This document shows positions 40,161 to 48,124 of a stretch of 48,124 nucleotides of DNA, one piece after another. Position 1 is the first letter of the stretch, and each line of letters begins with the position of its first letter. Location of the stretch: contig NZ_LRAC01000022.1 in NCBI RefSeq assembly GCF_001517085.1, positions 1-48,124 of the forward strand. Reading direction: 5' to 3'. Made by a program: the position numbers and the translations under genes. This stretch comes from Paenibacillus sp. DMB5 (GTDB lineage: Bacteria > Bacillota > Bacilli > Paenibacillales > Paenibacillaceae). The notes below the pieces were generated by a model. The model ran no database searches and was not told where the DNA came from. It was given only the letters and a program-made list of their open reading frames with translations.

Positions 40161-42068
40161 ATGAACAAACAAAACAACAGGCTGCTGCCGGTGCAGTTCT
40201 ATGTGGTAGCAGGACTGGTCTGGCTGAAGCTGCTGCTGCTGCGGGTGCTGTTTTTTGAACGGATCGCCTGGGAATGGATTGCCATGGACCTTGCGCCGGT
40301 GCTGCTCATTATGGGCATTCTGACCGTGCTGCTGCCGCGGCGGATCAAGTCAGGAGCCTACTGGAGCTTCAATGTCATCCTGTCGCTGCTGCTGTTCGCG
40401 TCCAGTGTGTATTTTAACCATTTCGGGTCGGTCCCGACCTATCTGGCTTTTTATGAGTTAAACCAGGTATTCCAGGTTAAAGAAAGTGTGGAATCGACGA
40501 TCCAGCCGGTGGATTACCTGTTCTTCGCTGATCTTGTAATTGTGGTCGTCTATGCGGGAATACGCAGATGGCAGCGGGGGCCGGCTTATCAGAGCCGGAG
40601 CTACAGCGGCGGTACACGCCCGGCTTCCTCAAGAATCCAGCTTGTTGTCATTCTGGTGGCCATTATCGGCGGAGGGTTACTCTCGGCCTACTCGGTGCAC
40701 GCCGCACGCAGCATCACCAACGAGCTGGTTCAGGCGGAAAGCGCAGGGTTCCTGAACTATGAGCTGGTAGCGGCACTCAAAGCGCAGGAGGATAACGGGC
40801 TGATCGGCACGGGCGATATCAATGAAACGATTGCCAAAATAAACACGCTGGAAGCATCTTATCCCTACAGCAGCAAGCCATCCGGAACGGTTCCGGACTA
40901 TTTTGGCTCGCAAAAGGGTAAAAATGTTATCGTCATCCAGCTGGAGGCATTCCAGAACTTTCCGCTGCATCAGTCACTGGACGGGCAGGAGCTGACACCG
41001 GTGCTGAACAGCCTGGCGGAAGAGGGCTTTTATTTCCCGCAGGTCTATCAGCAGATTGGCCCGGGCAACACGTCGGATGCCGAGTTTATGAGCAACACTT
41101 CGATCTATCCGATCGGGACGCTTGCGATGTCCACCGGCTTCGGGGACCGTGAGCTGCCGAGCCTGCCGCGGCTGCTGCGCAAAAAGGGATACGAAGCCTA
41201 CACCTTCCACGTGAATAAGGTAGGCTTCTGGAACCGCAATGAGCTGTATCCGGCACTGGGCTTTAACGGGTACTATGACAAAGGCAATTTCGTCAACGAT
41301 CATTTTAATTCGTTCGGCGCCTCGGACGAGCAGCTGTATGTTACCGCTGTAGACAAGCTGGCAGAGCTGAACGGGCAGGGAACCCCTTTTTATGCGCAGC
41401 TTGTGACGGCTTCCAGCCACCATCCGTTCAAGGTTCCGGACAGCTTCCGGAAGATCACAATGCCGGATTCGCTGGAAGGTACGATGCTGGGCGATTATCT
41501 GACAGCGATCAACTACGCCGACTATGCGATAGGCACGCTGATCGATGGGCTGAAGCAGCGGGGGCTATGGGACAACACGGTGCTGGTGCTGTACGGTGAC
41601 CATTTCGGCCTGCAGCCGCAGGATGTGCCGCCCGAGCAGGTTGAGGAAGCGCTGGGCATCCCGTATCATCCGCGGATCAGCCGGTTCAATATTCCGCTGA
41701 TTGTGCATGTGCCGGGCATGACCGAGGGGCAGACTGTAGAACGAACCGGAGGACAGCTGGATATTGTGCCGACGGTAGCCAACCTGCTGGGCCTCGATCT
41801 GAAAGCGGAAGGCTTTACAGCCTTTGGGCATGACCTGCTTAATATAGAGCGAAATGTGATCGGGATGAGGTACTACATGCCTTCGGGCTCTTTTTTTAAC
41901 GATGAGATTATGTTTGTTCCGGGCAAAAGCTTCGCTGACGGTACCGCCGTCTCGCTGGATACCCTACAGCCTGTAGCGGACTACAGCAAGTATGAGGGAG
42001 ATTATAACTATATCCTGCAGCTGATGGGCCTGTCCGATGAATATGTGAAGCTGCTGCCGCAGCGCTAG
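40161..42068 (+). CDS. Lipoteichoic acid synthase family protein (LtaS-like)
   Basis: 635 aa. Five N-terminal membrane segments (within residues about 10-190) are followed by an extracellular sulfatase-fold domain, the LtaS layout. Catalytic features: VIVIQLEAFQNF (metal-binding Glu), GPGNTSDAEFMSNTS (nucleophile Thr), FHVNKVGFWNRNELY, TASSHHPF and LVLYGDHFG (metal Asp and His). It transfers glycerolphosphate from phosphatidylglycerol to growing lipoteichoic acid, outside the membrane. ATG 40161 follows AGAGGG; the in-frame ATG 40140 lacks a site. The next gene begins eight bases after the stop. Whether it is the main synthase or a primase/stress paralogue cannot be told. Confidence 0.85.
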   Translation: MNKQNNRLLPVQFYVVAGLVWLKLLLLRVLFFERIAWEWIAMDLAPVLLIMGILTVLLPRRIKSGAYWSFNVILSLLLFASSVYFNHFGSVPTYLAFYELNQVFQVKESVESTIQPVDYLFFADLVIVVVYAGIRRWQRGPAYQSRSYSGGTRPASSRIQLVVILVAIIGGGLLSAYSVHAARSITNELVQAESAGFLNYELVAALKAQEDNGLIGTGDINETIAKINTLEASYPYSSKPSGTVPDYFGSQKGKNVIVIQLEAFQNFPLHQSLDGQELTPVLNSLAEEGFYFPQVYQQIGPGNTSDAEFMSNTSIYPIGTLAMSTGFGDRELPSLPRLLRKKGYEAYTFHVNKVGFWNRNELYPALGFNGYYDKGNFVNDHFNSFGASDEQLYVTAVDKLAELNGQGTPFYAQLVTASSHHPFKVPDSFRKITMPDSLEGTMLGDYLTAINYADYAIGTLIDGLKQRGLWDNTVLVLYGDHFGLQPQDVPPEQVEEALGIPYHPRISRFNIPLIVHVPGMTEGQTVERTGGQLDIVPTVANLLGLDLKAEGFTAFGHDLLNIERNVIGMRYYMPSGSFFNDEIMFVPGKSFADGTAVSLDTLQPVADYSKYEGDYNYILQLMGLSDEYVKLLPQR

Positions 42069-42076
42069 GAGGAGCT

Positions 42077-43513
42077 ATGAAAAGAGTACTAAAGCCGCAG
42101 ATTCTGGTCACTCTGGCCGGAGGCGGACTGATTCTGTATCTGCTGTTTCTGCAGCCGTTTGTCGGGGTGGCCGATAATGGCGATTTTTTGCGCATGATGA
42201 ATACGATCGGACTGAACTATTATAATGCTACGGAGAGCTATGCGGACCGCTTTTTCAGCTTCAGCCACTCGCAGTTCGCTTACGATAACTTGTTCAGGGG
42301 CTTTTATCCTTCCTCGCAGATCCTGCTGGTGCTTGTCCCCCGGCTTCTGGCCGGGCTGGTTCACGGCAGCTATTTTGATATCCGGGTGCTCGGGGCGGTC
42401 TATGCCGTGCTGCTGCTGGCCGCAACCTGGCTGACCGTGAAGCTCGGGGCCAAGCACTCCGCTGTTATGGGACTGCTGCTCGGGGCCGGAATGCTGTTTG
42501 TTTTTTATGATATCGGGTATCTGGCCTATTTCAACTCGCTGTTCGGTGAGCCGGTGTCGATGGTGTTCATGCTGCTGACCTTTGTTCTGGGGCTGAGGCT
42601 GACGATGCAGGACCATCCGACCCGCAGGGGGCTGACGCTGTTCTTCATTGCTGTGCTGTTTCTTGTCTGCTCCAAAATCCAGAACGCGCCGGTGGGCCTT
42701 GCGTTTATGCTGATTTTTTGGCGTCTCGGCTCCCTTCAGAGGGAAGGGGGCTTCGGCAAGCTGGCCAGGCGGTTTGCTGTAGCGGTAGCGGTTGTATCGG
42801 TCATTCTGTACGTGACGGCTCCCAAGGAGCTGAAGCATATTAACCTGTACCAGACGGTATTCTTCGGCATTCTGAACGAGTCTCCGGATGTGCGCGGCGA
42901 TCTGCGCGATCTCGGGCTGCCGGAACGGCTTGAGGTGCTGGCGGGAACGAACTATTTTCAGGGGGATACGGCGATCAAGCAGGATGATCCTTCGCTGACG
43001 CCGGATTTCTATGACCGGATCTCGCATAAGGATGTCCTTTTCTTCTATTTAAAACATCCCTCGCGGCTGATAGATAATATGGAGTATGCGGCACAGAACA
43101 GCATGTCCATCCGTCCCTATTATCTCGGAAGCTATGAGAAAAGTCTGGGTAAGCCCGCAGGGGCAGTGGCCTATACATACAGCGGGTGGAGTGAGTTCAA
43201 AAACAGGCATCTGCCTGATTCGCTCTGGTTCCTTGGCCTCTTTTATCTGGTCTATTACGCAGGAATATTGTTGTATTATTTCCGTGCCCGGGAGCTCCGG
43301 GAACGGGTTGCCGGAGAGCTGCTTATGCTGCTGGGTCTGATCGGGCTATTCTCTTTCCTGGTGCCGATTCTCGGTGACGGCCGGGCGGATATCGGCAAGC
43401 ATCTGTTCCTGTTCAATGTGAGTTTTGATATGATGGCCGTCGTTATGCTGGGCGGCATTGTGCGTATTGCTGCAGGATTTTTGGGGCGCAAGAATGGGAC
43501 TTTGGGCAATTGA
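42077..43513 (+). CDS. Polytopic membrane protein, GT-C-like, co-operonic with LTA synthase
   Basis: 478 aa with about ten hydrophobic segments. The first external loop has VADNGDFLRMMNTIG, with acidic residues placed as in GT-C glycosyltransferases, whose catalytic Asp sits in the first loop. A large soluble region (LNESPDVRGDLRDLGLPERLEVLAGTNYF... DFYDRISHKDVLFFYLKHPSRLIDNMEYAAQNS) lies between segments 7 and 8. ATG 42077 follows AGGAGGAGCT and is eight bases from the ltaS-like stop. A role in glycosylating lipoteichoic acid or another wall glycan fits the layout and neighbour (compare YfhO in B. subtilis); this is inference. Confidence 0.65.
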   Translation: MKRVLKPQILVTLAGGGLILYLLFLQPFVGVADNGDFLRMMNTIGLNYYNATESYADRFFSFSHSQFAYDNLFRGFYPSSQILLVLVPRLLAGLVHGSYFDIRVLGAVYAVLLLAATWLTVKLGAKHSAVMGLLLGAGMLFVFYDIGYLAYFNSLFGEPVSMVFMLLTFVLGLRLTMQDHPTRRGLTLFFIAVLFLVCSKIQNAPVGLAFMLIFWRLGSLQREGGFGKLARRFAVAVAVVSVILYVTAPKELKHINLYQTVFFGILNESPDVRGDLRDLGLPERLEVLAGTNYFQGDTAIKQDDPSLTPDFYDRISHKDVLFFYLKHPSRLIDNMEYAAQNSMSIRPYYLGSYEKSLGKPAGAVAYTYSGWSEFKNRHLPDSLWFLGLFYLVYYAGILLYYFRARELRERVAGELLMLLGLIGLFSFLVPILGDGRADIGKHLFLFNVSFDMMAVVMLGGIVRIAAGFLGRKNGTLGN

Positions 43514-43602
43514 CCCCTGGTGCATAATCGAATACAATGTGTTTGGAACTTTAGTAAAAGATTAACAATGGCTTACAGCCTCAACTGAGTAAGGGGGCCG
43601 CT

Positions 43603-43776
43603 ATGGGAAATGACGAACACAGGGATCGAATCGAGCAGGCAAGACAGGAGCTGAATCGGCTGGCTCTTGAGTATGGAGTGCAGGATATCAGAGTTCTCCG
43701 CCAATCCGTTAAGCTGGATGCGCTGCTGAATGAGTATACGGACTGTCTCACCGATAAGGATGACATGCCCTATTAG
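43603..43776 (+). CDS. Spo0E-like aspartyl-phosphate phosphatase
   Basis: 57-aa protein (IEQARQELNRLALEYGVQD, VLRQSVKLDALLNEYTD). The helix-turn-helix hairpin with S-V-K-L-D, matching the SxxxD signature of the Spo0E family, and family size of 50-85 aa make the call. These proteins dephosphorylate Spo0A~P and delay entry into sporulation. ATG 43603 has AAGGGGG six bases upstream; a terminator follows. Monocistronic. Confidence 0.85.
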   Translation: MGNDEHRDRIEQARQELNRLALEYGVQDIRVLRQSVKLDALLNEYTDCLTDKDDMPY

Positions 43777-43803
43777 CATAAGACAAAAGTATTGTATATC
43801 TTG

Positions 43804-43841
43804 GACATTTGGACGGCCTGGCCGTCTGGATGTCTTTTTTT
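43804..43841 (+). terminator. Intrinsic terminator after the Spo0E-like gene
   Basis: GACATTTGGACGGC (43804-43817) pairs with GCCGTCTGGATGTC (43821-43834) with one or two G-T/mismatch positions, then T7. Confidence 0.88.
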
Positions 43842-44508
43842 ATGGGATTTGTAGGTTGCTATTTCGCCCGTCTGTGGCTACGGAAGGAGTAGGGGACGAT
43901 GGCTAGAATGAGAGGCATAAATGCCTCTGAATCGGCTGGGAGTGGGAAGATGGAAGATACCTAATTGGATTTTTGTCACTTAATTTCCTGTTTTATCGGA
44001 CTTTACGGTAATTAAGTGGATATGTGCTATTTAAAATGGGGCGTATCGGCCGTTTGGAGTGAATTGGGAGCATTTAAGTGGCGTTTTTCCAACTAATGTT
44101 CCAAAAAGGCTGCATAGTTGAAAAATAGATGTCAAAAATCCACTTAGTCCCATGACATGAACGTACCGATGAGTGTACGGATACACATATGGATGAACGT
44201 CCCTATAACCAAGCTGATCTTACATATCGAATAAAAGTTAGTTTTATAGAGGTGATGAGTAACAACTTGCTCCTATAGGTTTGTCCGTAAAGAGTGCTCC
44301 GGCGGCTGTTTGGCTGCCTGGGGCACTTTTTTATTTGGCGGCGGAGGTGGCGGGAGTGGAAGGAATAAGCAAAGGTGCGGGCAACCCGGGTGATTGACAG
44401 CGGGCATCTGCCAATTTATCGCCGGGCATGGCAGATGTCCATGAGGCGGATGCTGACTCCGCATATAGTACTACTGTCTTGAGAATATGACGGGGCAGGG
44501 TGAAAGCC
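43842..44508. other. Intergenic region before the CgeB-like operon
   Basis: About 660 bases without a supported gene. The segment 43960-44160 is AT-rich with an inverted CACTTAAT (43977-43984)/ATTAAGTG (44011-44018) and further AAGTGG/CCACTT half sites. A strong terminator-like hairpin is at 44293-44332, with no gene directly upstream, so a short untranslated RNA ending there is possible. I could not identify a convincing promoter for one. Confidence 0.45.
44293..44332 (+). terminator. Intrinsic terminator without an obvious upstream gene
   Basis: AGTGCTCC (44293-44300) pairs with GGGGCACT (44320-44327), with GGCGGC/GCTGCC pairing inside, followed by T6. Confidence 0.75.
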
Positions 44509-45597
44509 GTGAAAGCAAAAAAGAGAAGAACGCGTCCGCGGGATTACCGGGACGGCTATCAGGAGGGATACCGTCTCGGCTTATGTGAAGCTGTGAAACG
44601 CTTGAATTCTCCGGAGGTGGAAGCATGCCGGCCTTTTAAGCTGATGTATGTCCCCCAGGGGTTTGAAGCGATAGATACAGGAATCACAGAAGCGCTCCGG
44701 CTGCTTGTCAGTGAACTGATTCTCGCAAGTCCTGAAACGATGCTGGAGGTTGCATCGCGCGAGAGGCCGGGAGCTGTGCTGGTCATGAACGGCCTGCATG
44801 TCTTTCCCGAGAACCATCTGGACCAGATTGATGAAATCCGGAAACTGGGCATCACTACAGCCATCTGGTTTGCGGATGACCCGTATTTTACCGAGGATAC
44901 CTCCGTTATCTGTCTGCACTATGACCATGTATTTACGCATGAGCTGGGGTGTGTGGAATTTTACCGCTCCCTGGGGGCAGGCTCTGTCCATTACCTGCCC
45001 CTCTGCGTCAATCCGCAAATGTTCTATCCGCGCCGGACCGGGCCGCAGTACCAGTTCGATATTGTGTTCATCGGCAATGCTTTCCGCAACCGCACCGCGC
45101 TGTTTGATGAGCTGGCGCCTTACCTGAAGGGGAAAAAGGTGCTGATCGCCGGTGGCTTCTGGGAGCGCCTGAGCCAGTTCGAGGAGCTGTCGCCTTTTAT
45201 CAAAAGCGGCTTTATTCCTCCGGAGGAAACAGCCAATTATTACAGCGGGGCGAAGCTGGTCATCAACATTCACCGGCCCTGGGAAGGCGGGCTGGATAAC
45301 CGCAATACCTTTCAGCTGCCGTCGCGCTCCATTAATCCCCGCACCTATGAAATCAGCGCCTGCGGAACGATGCAGCTGACGGATATCCGTGAGGATCTGG
45401 ATAGCTATTACCGTCCGGGCTACGATCTGGAGACCTTTGCCTCGGCTGAAGAGCTGAAGCGCAAAATCGATTACTACCTGAAGCATGAGCATGAGCGGCG
45501 GAAATTTGCGCTGCGGGGGCTGCAGACGACCTTGCGCCGCCATACCTTTACGGCAAGGCTGCCGGAGCTGCTGAATGTTCTTACTTCACAAATGTGA
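44509..45597 (+). CDS. CgeB-like spore-maturation glycosyltransferase (copy 1)
   Basis: About 362 aa. A basic N-terminus with RDGYQEGYRLG is followed by a DUF3880-like N-terminal Rossmann domain (LMYVPQGFEAIDTGITEAL, VMNGLHVF, GITTAIWFADDPYFTED, YDHVFTHELGCVEFYRSLG). The glycosyltransferase domain contains FDIVFIGNAFRNRTALFDELAP, then INPRTYEISACGTMQLTD, with the Glu-containing donor loop typical of GT-B CgeB proteins. CgeB acts in late spore-coat maturation in Bacillus. GTG 44509 has AGGGTGA five bases upstream; GTG 44500 is an in-frame alternative. It is a paralogue of the next gene, 29 bases downstream. Confidence 0.82.
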   Translation: MKAKKRRTRPRDYRDGYQEGYRLGLCEAVKRLNSPEVEACRPFKLMYVPQGFEAIDTGITEALRLLVSELILASPETMLEVASRERPGAVLVMNGLHVFPENHLDQIDEIRKLGITTAIWFADDPYFTEDTSVICLHYDHVFTHELGCVEFYRSLGAGSVHYLPLCVNPQMFYPRRTGPQYQFDIVFIGNAFRNRTALFDELAPYLKGKKVLIAGGFWERLSQFEELSPFIKSGFIPPEETANYYSGAKLVINIHRPWEGGLDNRNTFQLPSRSINPRTYEISACGTMQLTDIREDLDSYYRPGYDLETFASAEELKRKIDYYLKHEHERRKFALRGLQTTLRRHTFTARLPELLNVLTSQM

Positions 45598-45626
45598 AAT
45601 CCAAAGGGATGAAGGAGCGATTATTC

Positions 45627-46760
45627 ATGAATAACGAATTTATCATACCCGCGCCGCCGCTGCCACGGACACCGGCAGAGGAAGAAAAACTGCGCGGACG
45701 CCTGACCGGCTTCAAGACCGGCTATGACGAGGGCTATCTGCGGGGACGGATCGCCATTCTGGACGGCCGGCCGGAGGAGCCGATTCCGGTGAGAAACCTG
45801 CATGTGATGTATGTAGCCTCCGGCAAGGGCTATCCGTACTCCCCGCTGGATGACGCCGTTCTTTATGCTCTTCAGAAGCTGACCACCCAGGTTACAGTAA
45901 CGGATGTGCGGCAGAACCTGGCGGAGCTTGCAGCAGTGCAGTGCCCGGATCTGGTGCTGGTGCTGGACGGAATGGAGCTGCCGCTGGAGCAGGTTTCCAT
46001 GCTGCGGGGCAGAGGCATCAAGACGGCAATTTGGCTCACCGATGACCCGTACTATACCGATTTTACGATGAAAATTGTTGCCCACTACGATTACGTGTTC
46101 ACGCTGGAGCGCAATTGTGTGGAGGTATACCGCGGCCTGGGCTGCCCTGAGGTTCACTATCTGCCGTTTGCCGCCCACCGGGAACACTACCGTCCGACGA
46201 CCGGCCGTTCGCCGATTCAGCGGGATGTCAGCTTCATTGGTTCGGCTTACTGGAACCGGATCAATTTTTTCCGGGATGTAATGCCTGAGCTGATGAGCTA
46301 CAACACCGTCATTAACGGAATCTGGTGGGACCGTCTCCCGGAAGCCCCTCTATACGGGGAGCGGATTGAAATTGGGAAGTGGATGACTCCGCAGGAAACG
46401 GCAGTCACCTACAGCGGCTCGAAAATAGTCATTAATTTGCACCGTGCCCATGTGGATGAACAGGACAACAACAATCAGCTGCTGATTCCGGCCGCCTCTC
46501 CAAACCCGCGCACCTTTGAAATTGCCGCCAGCGGTACCCTGCAGCTGAGCGATGCCAGAGATGATATGGGAACTTTCTACAAGGTTGGCGAGGAGATTGA
46601 TACCTTCTCCAGTCCGCAGGAGATGATGGATAAAATCCGTTATTACCTGACGCATGAGGAGGAGCGCCGCGACATGGCTCTGCGGGCTTTCGAGCGGACG
46701 CTGAAGGATCATACCTATACCAGACGCCTCCACCAGCTGCTGACTGTCATCTACGGGTAA
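45627..46760 (+). CDS. CgeB-like spore-maturation glycosyltransferase (copy 2)
   Basis: 377 aa from ATG 45627 (AAGGAG nine bases upstream; the longer GTG frame at 45594 overlaps the previous gene). Same layout as copy 1: an N-terminal FKTGYDEGYLRG tag, then the DUF3880-like domain (HVMYVASGKGYPYSPLDDAVLYAL, GIKTAIWLTDDPYYTDF, YDYVFTLERNCVEVYRGLG). The GT domain follows (DVSFIGSAYWNRINFFRDVMPEL, SPNPRTFEIAASGTLQLSDA). The key donor-site stretch NPRTxEIxAxGTxQL is shared by both copies. Probably works with copy 1 on spore-surface sugars. Confidence 0.82.
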   Translation: MNNEFIIPAPPLPRTPAEEEKLRGRLTGFKTGYDEGYLRGRIAILDGRPEEPIPVRNLHVMYVASGKGYPYSPLDDAVLYALQKLTTQVTVTDVRQNLAELAAVQCPDLVLVLDGMELPLEQVSMLRGRGIKTAIWLTDDPYYTDFTMKIVAHYDYVFTLERNCVEVYRGLGCPEVHYLPFAAHREHYRPTTGRSPIQRDVSFIGSAYWNRINFFRDVMPELMSYNTVINGIWWDRLPEAPLYGERIEIGKWMTPQETAVTYSGSKIVINLHRAHVDEQDNNNQLLIPAASPNPRTFEIAASGTLQLSDARDDMGTFYKVGEEIDTFSSPQEMMDKIRYYLTHEEERRDMALRAFERTLKDHTYTRRLHQLLTVIYG

Positions 46761-46970
46761 ACGGCATCCGCTCTGGAGAGTGTTTTATAAAAATGTGCGC
46801 TTACCGGGGGACAGGTGTCGTGCCGGCATCTGTTCCCCCTCAATATACTGAGTACTGGACCTTGGCACCCGCCCTGAAGCGGTCGGCAAGTGAAGTGCGA
46901 AGAAAAGCTTAACACTTTGAAGGAGGTGAATGGCTGCTCGAGGCCCTTTGCCAGGGAGCGCCGAAACACC

Positions 46971-48124
46971 ATGGCCGACAAAGCTACAATCGTCCTCTTT
47001 TCCCACGTTTCCAATACCCGCAGCATCACGGGTGCAGAGAAGCTGCTGCTGTTCTTCGCCCGCGAGCTGTCCTGTTACTTCCATTGTATTCTCGTAGCAC
47101 CTCAAGACGGCAAGCTGACCCAGCAGGCCCGCAGGTCCGGCCTGAATGTGCAGATCATCCCGATCCCGCTGGTCTACGGGATGTATACCCCGTACGCGGG
47201 ACTTGAGGCGGACATCTGCAAATTCCAGGAGGGCCGGGAATATCTGGAGCTGAAAGACTGGCTTGCCGCGCTCCGGCCGGCGTTCATTATTTCGAGCACC
47301 TGTGTGCATGCCCTGCCGGCGCTGGCGGCAAAGTCGCTGGGCATTCCGGTAGTGTGGAAGATTTCCGAGACGATCACGGATAACGAATACACCGGAATCA
47401 GTGTGGAGCTGATTCACAGAAACAGCGATGAAATTCTGGCTATTTCCCATACGGCAGCGTCGTGCTTCCCGCAGGAGATCCGCGACAGCAAGGTGACGCA
47501 GCTTCCGCCCTCCTGGAATGACCAGGAGCTTCTGATGGCGGCCTGGAGCACACTCAGGGGCGAACGGCGGCGTGAGCTGCGGATTGCCCCGGGGGAGCTG
47601 CTGATCGGTTATATCTCTTCCTTCATTAATAAAGAAAAAGGTCTGGAGCATTTTGTGAAAATGGCGGTTCTGGTCAGCGAACAGCATCCGGAAGCAAAAT
47701 ACGTGGTCATCGGCACTCCCGGGGACAAAAGCTACTATGAGCGCTGTGTGCGTAAGGTGAAGCTGGAAGGGCTGACCTCCCGCTTCAAATTCTACGGCTA
47801 TGAGGATTCCCTGCCCTCCGCTTACTGCGCTATGGATGTGCTGGTGGTACCCAGCTGATCCGCGAAGGCTTCGGGATGACGGCGCTTGAAGGCATGGCTT
47901 TTGGCAAGCCGGTCGTGGCCTATGACTCCGGCGGCCTGTGTGAAGCGGCTGCAGGCTGCGGCTGCGGCGACCTCCTGGCCCCGGCCGCAGACATCGGTGC
48001 GCTTGCTGCGCGCGTGAACGGCCTGCTGGCGGAGCCCGGCCTTGCCGCAGCCACCGGCAGCCAGGCGCGCGGAGTGCATCGACGCCGTCTACGGGCCGGC
48101 GGCTTACCGCGCGCGCCTGCTCGG
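46971..48124 (+). pseudogene. GT4-family glycosyltransferase, frameshifted and cut by the window edge
   Basis: A GT-B enzyme. N-terminal IVLFSHVSNTRSITGAEKLLLFFARELS (acceptor domain), middle LLIGYISSFINKEKGLEHFVKMAVLV (start of the GT1/GT4 domain), KYVVIGTPGDKSYYERCVRK, and RFKFYGYEDSLPSAYCAMDVLVVPS. TGA at 47856 stops this frame. In the next frame the expected continuation IREGFGMTALEGMAFGKPVVAYDSGG follows at once, so one base is missing near 47855. A second shift near 48066-48073 returns QAR to ECIDAVYG. ATG 46971 lies after a long leader; GTG 46926, with AAGGAG upstream, could be the start instead. Third member of the spore-surface sugar cluster. Confidence 0.78.

Noticed and set aside
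42089..43027. 312-codon open frame antisense to the polytopic membrane protein gene
   Set aside because: The product is Gln/His/Lys-rich without recognisable domains. The forward frame has a perfect RBS, operon position and membrane topology; the antisense frame reflects codon bias.
44581..45543. 320-codon open frame antisense to the first CgeB-like gene
   Set aside because: No ribosome site or family features, and the sense frame has clear CgeB/GT motifs conserved with its neighbour.
46785..47687. 300-codon open frame antisense to the GT4 gene
   Set aside because: Composition typical of antisense of a GC-rich gene; no RBS. The sense strand has GT-B motifs throughout.
1..48124. tRNA, rRNA, replication origin, prophage or integrase attachment site
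   Set aside because: I scanned for cloverleaf ends, rRNA-like stretches, DnaA-box clusters and integrase genes and saw none I could support. The island lacks an integrase, and its borders show no clear direct repeats.

Overview
The window looks like a chromosomal segment of a spore-forming Paenibacillus-like Firmicute. The core genes are fairly GC-rich with strong AGGAGG-type ribosome binding sites. The gene set fits this group: EcsA/EcsB-like ABC exporter, YjcZ-family peptide, YheC/YheD spore-coat ATP-grasp protein, Spo0E-like phosphatase, CgeB-like spore glycosyltransferases, a LtaS-type lipoteichoic acid synthase and a YtrA-type GntR/ABC operon. The assignment is inference from gene content; no rRNA or tRNA is present to test it.

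Layout. 1-11 kb is mostly housekeeping and regulation: ecsAB, an aminotransferase, a divergent flavin-barrel protein/MocR regulator pair, an AraC regulator, gpmA, psd and yheC/D. 11.5-20.3 kb is a probable spore-surface locus: one roughly 1,490-residue decapeptide-repeat fibre protein (broken into three reading frames by two single-base shifts), three family-2 glycosyltransferases and a nucleotidyltransferase of the RmlA/SpsI type. 20.4-23 kb holds an unrecognised two-gene module: a Gly/Ala-rich membrane protein and a protein with an HNH-like N-terminus and membrane-like C-terminus. 23.7-25 kb is a four-gene operon of small helical and basic proteins. At 25.9-27.4 kb a guanine-type purine riboswitch precedes an amidohydrolase.

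27.5-35.2 kb is visibly AT-rich and has the look of a polymorphic-toxin tip and immunity store. It contains a truncated Rhs tip with a lysozyme-like toxin domain and adjacent membrane protein, CdiI-like and Imm26-like immunity genes, a WG-repeat lipoprotein and its truncated second copy, an RsiV/PdaC-like lipoprotein, an IS110-family transposase fragment and an IS-end-like sequence. 35.6-48.1 kb returns to core composition: a GntR-ABC operon with a 27-bp perfect palindrome over its promoter, an ECF sigma/anti-sigma pair, a LTA synthase with a polytopic partner, a Spo0E-like peptide, and a second spore-surface glycosylation cluster (two CgeB-like proteins and a GT4 enzyme running off the end).

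A caution for the whole window: at least eight otherwise well-conserved reading frames are interrupted by 1-2 base shifts, several in duplicated-base or homopolymer contexts. Many of these may be sequence errors rather than real lesions. Family names come from reading the protein sequences; no database search was possible.
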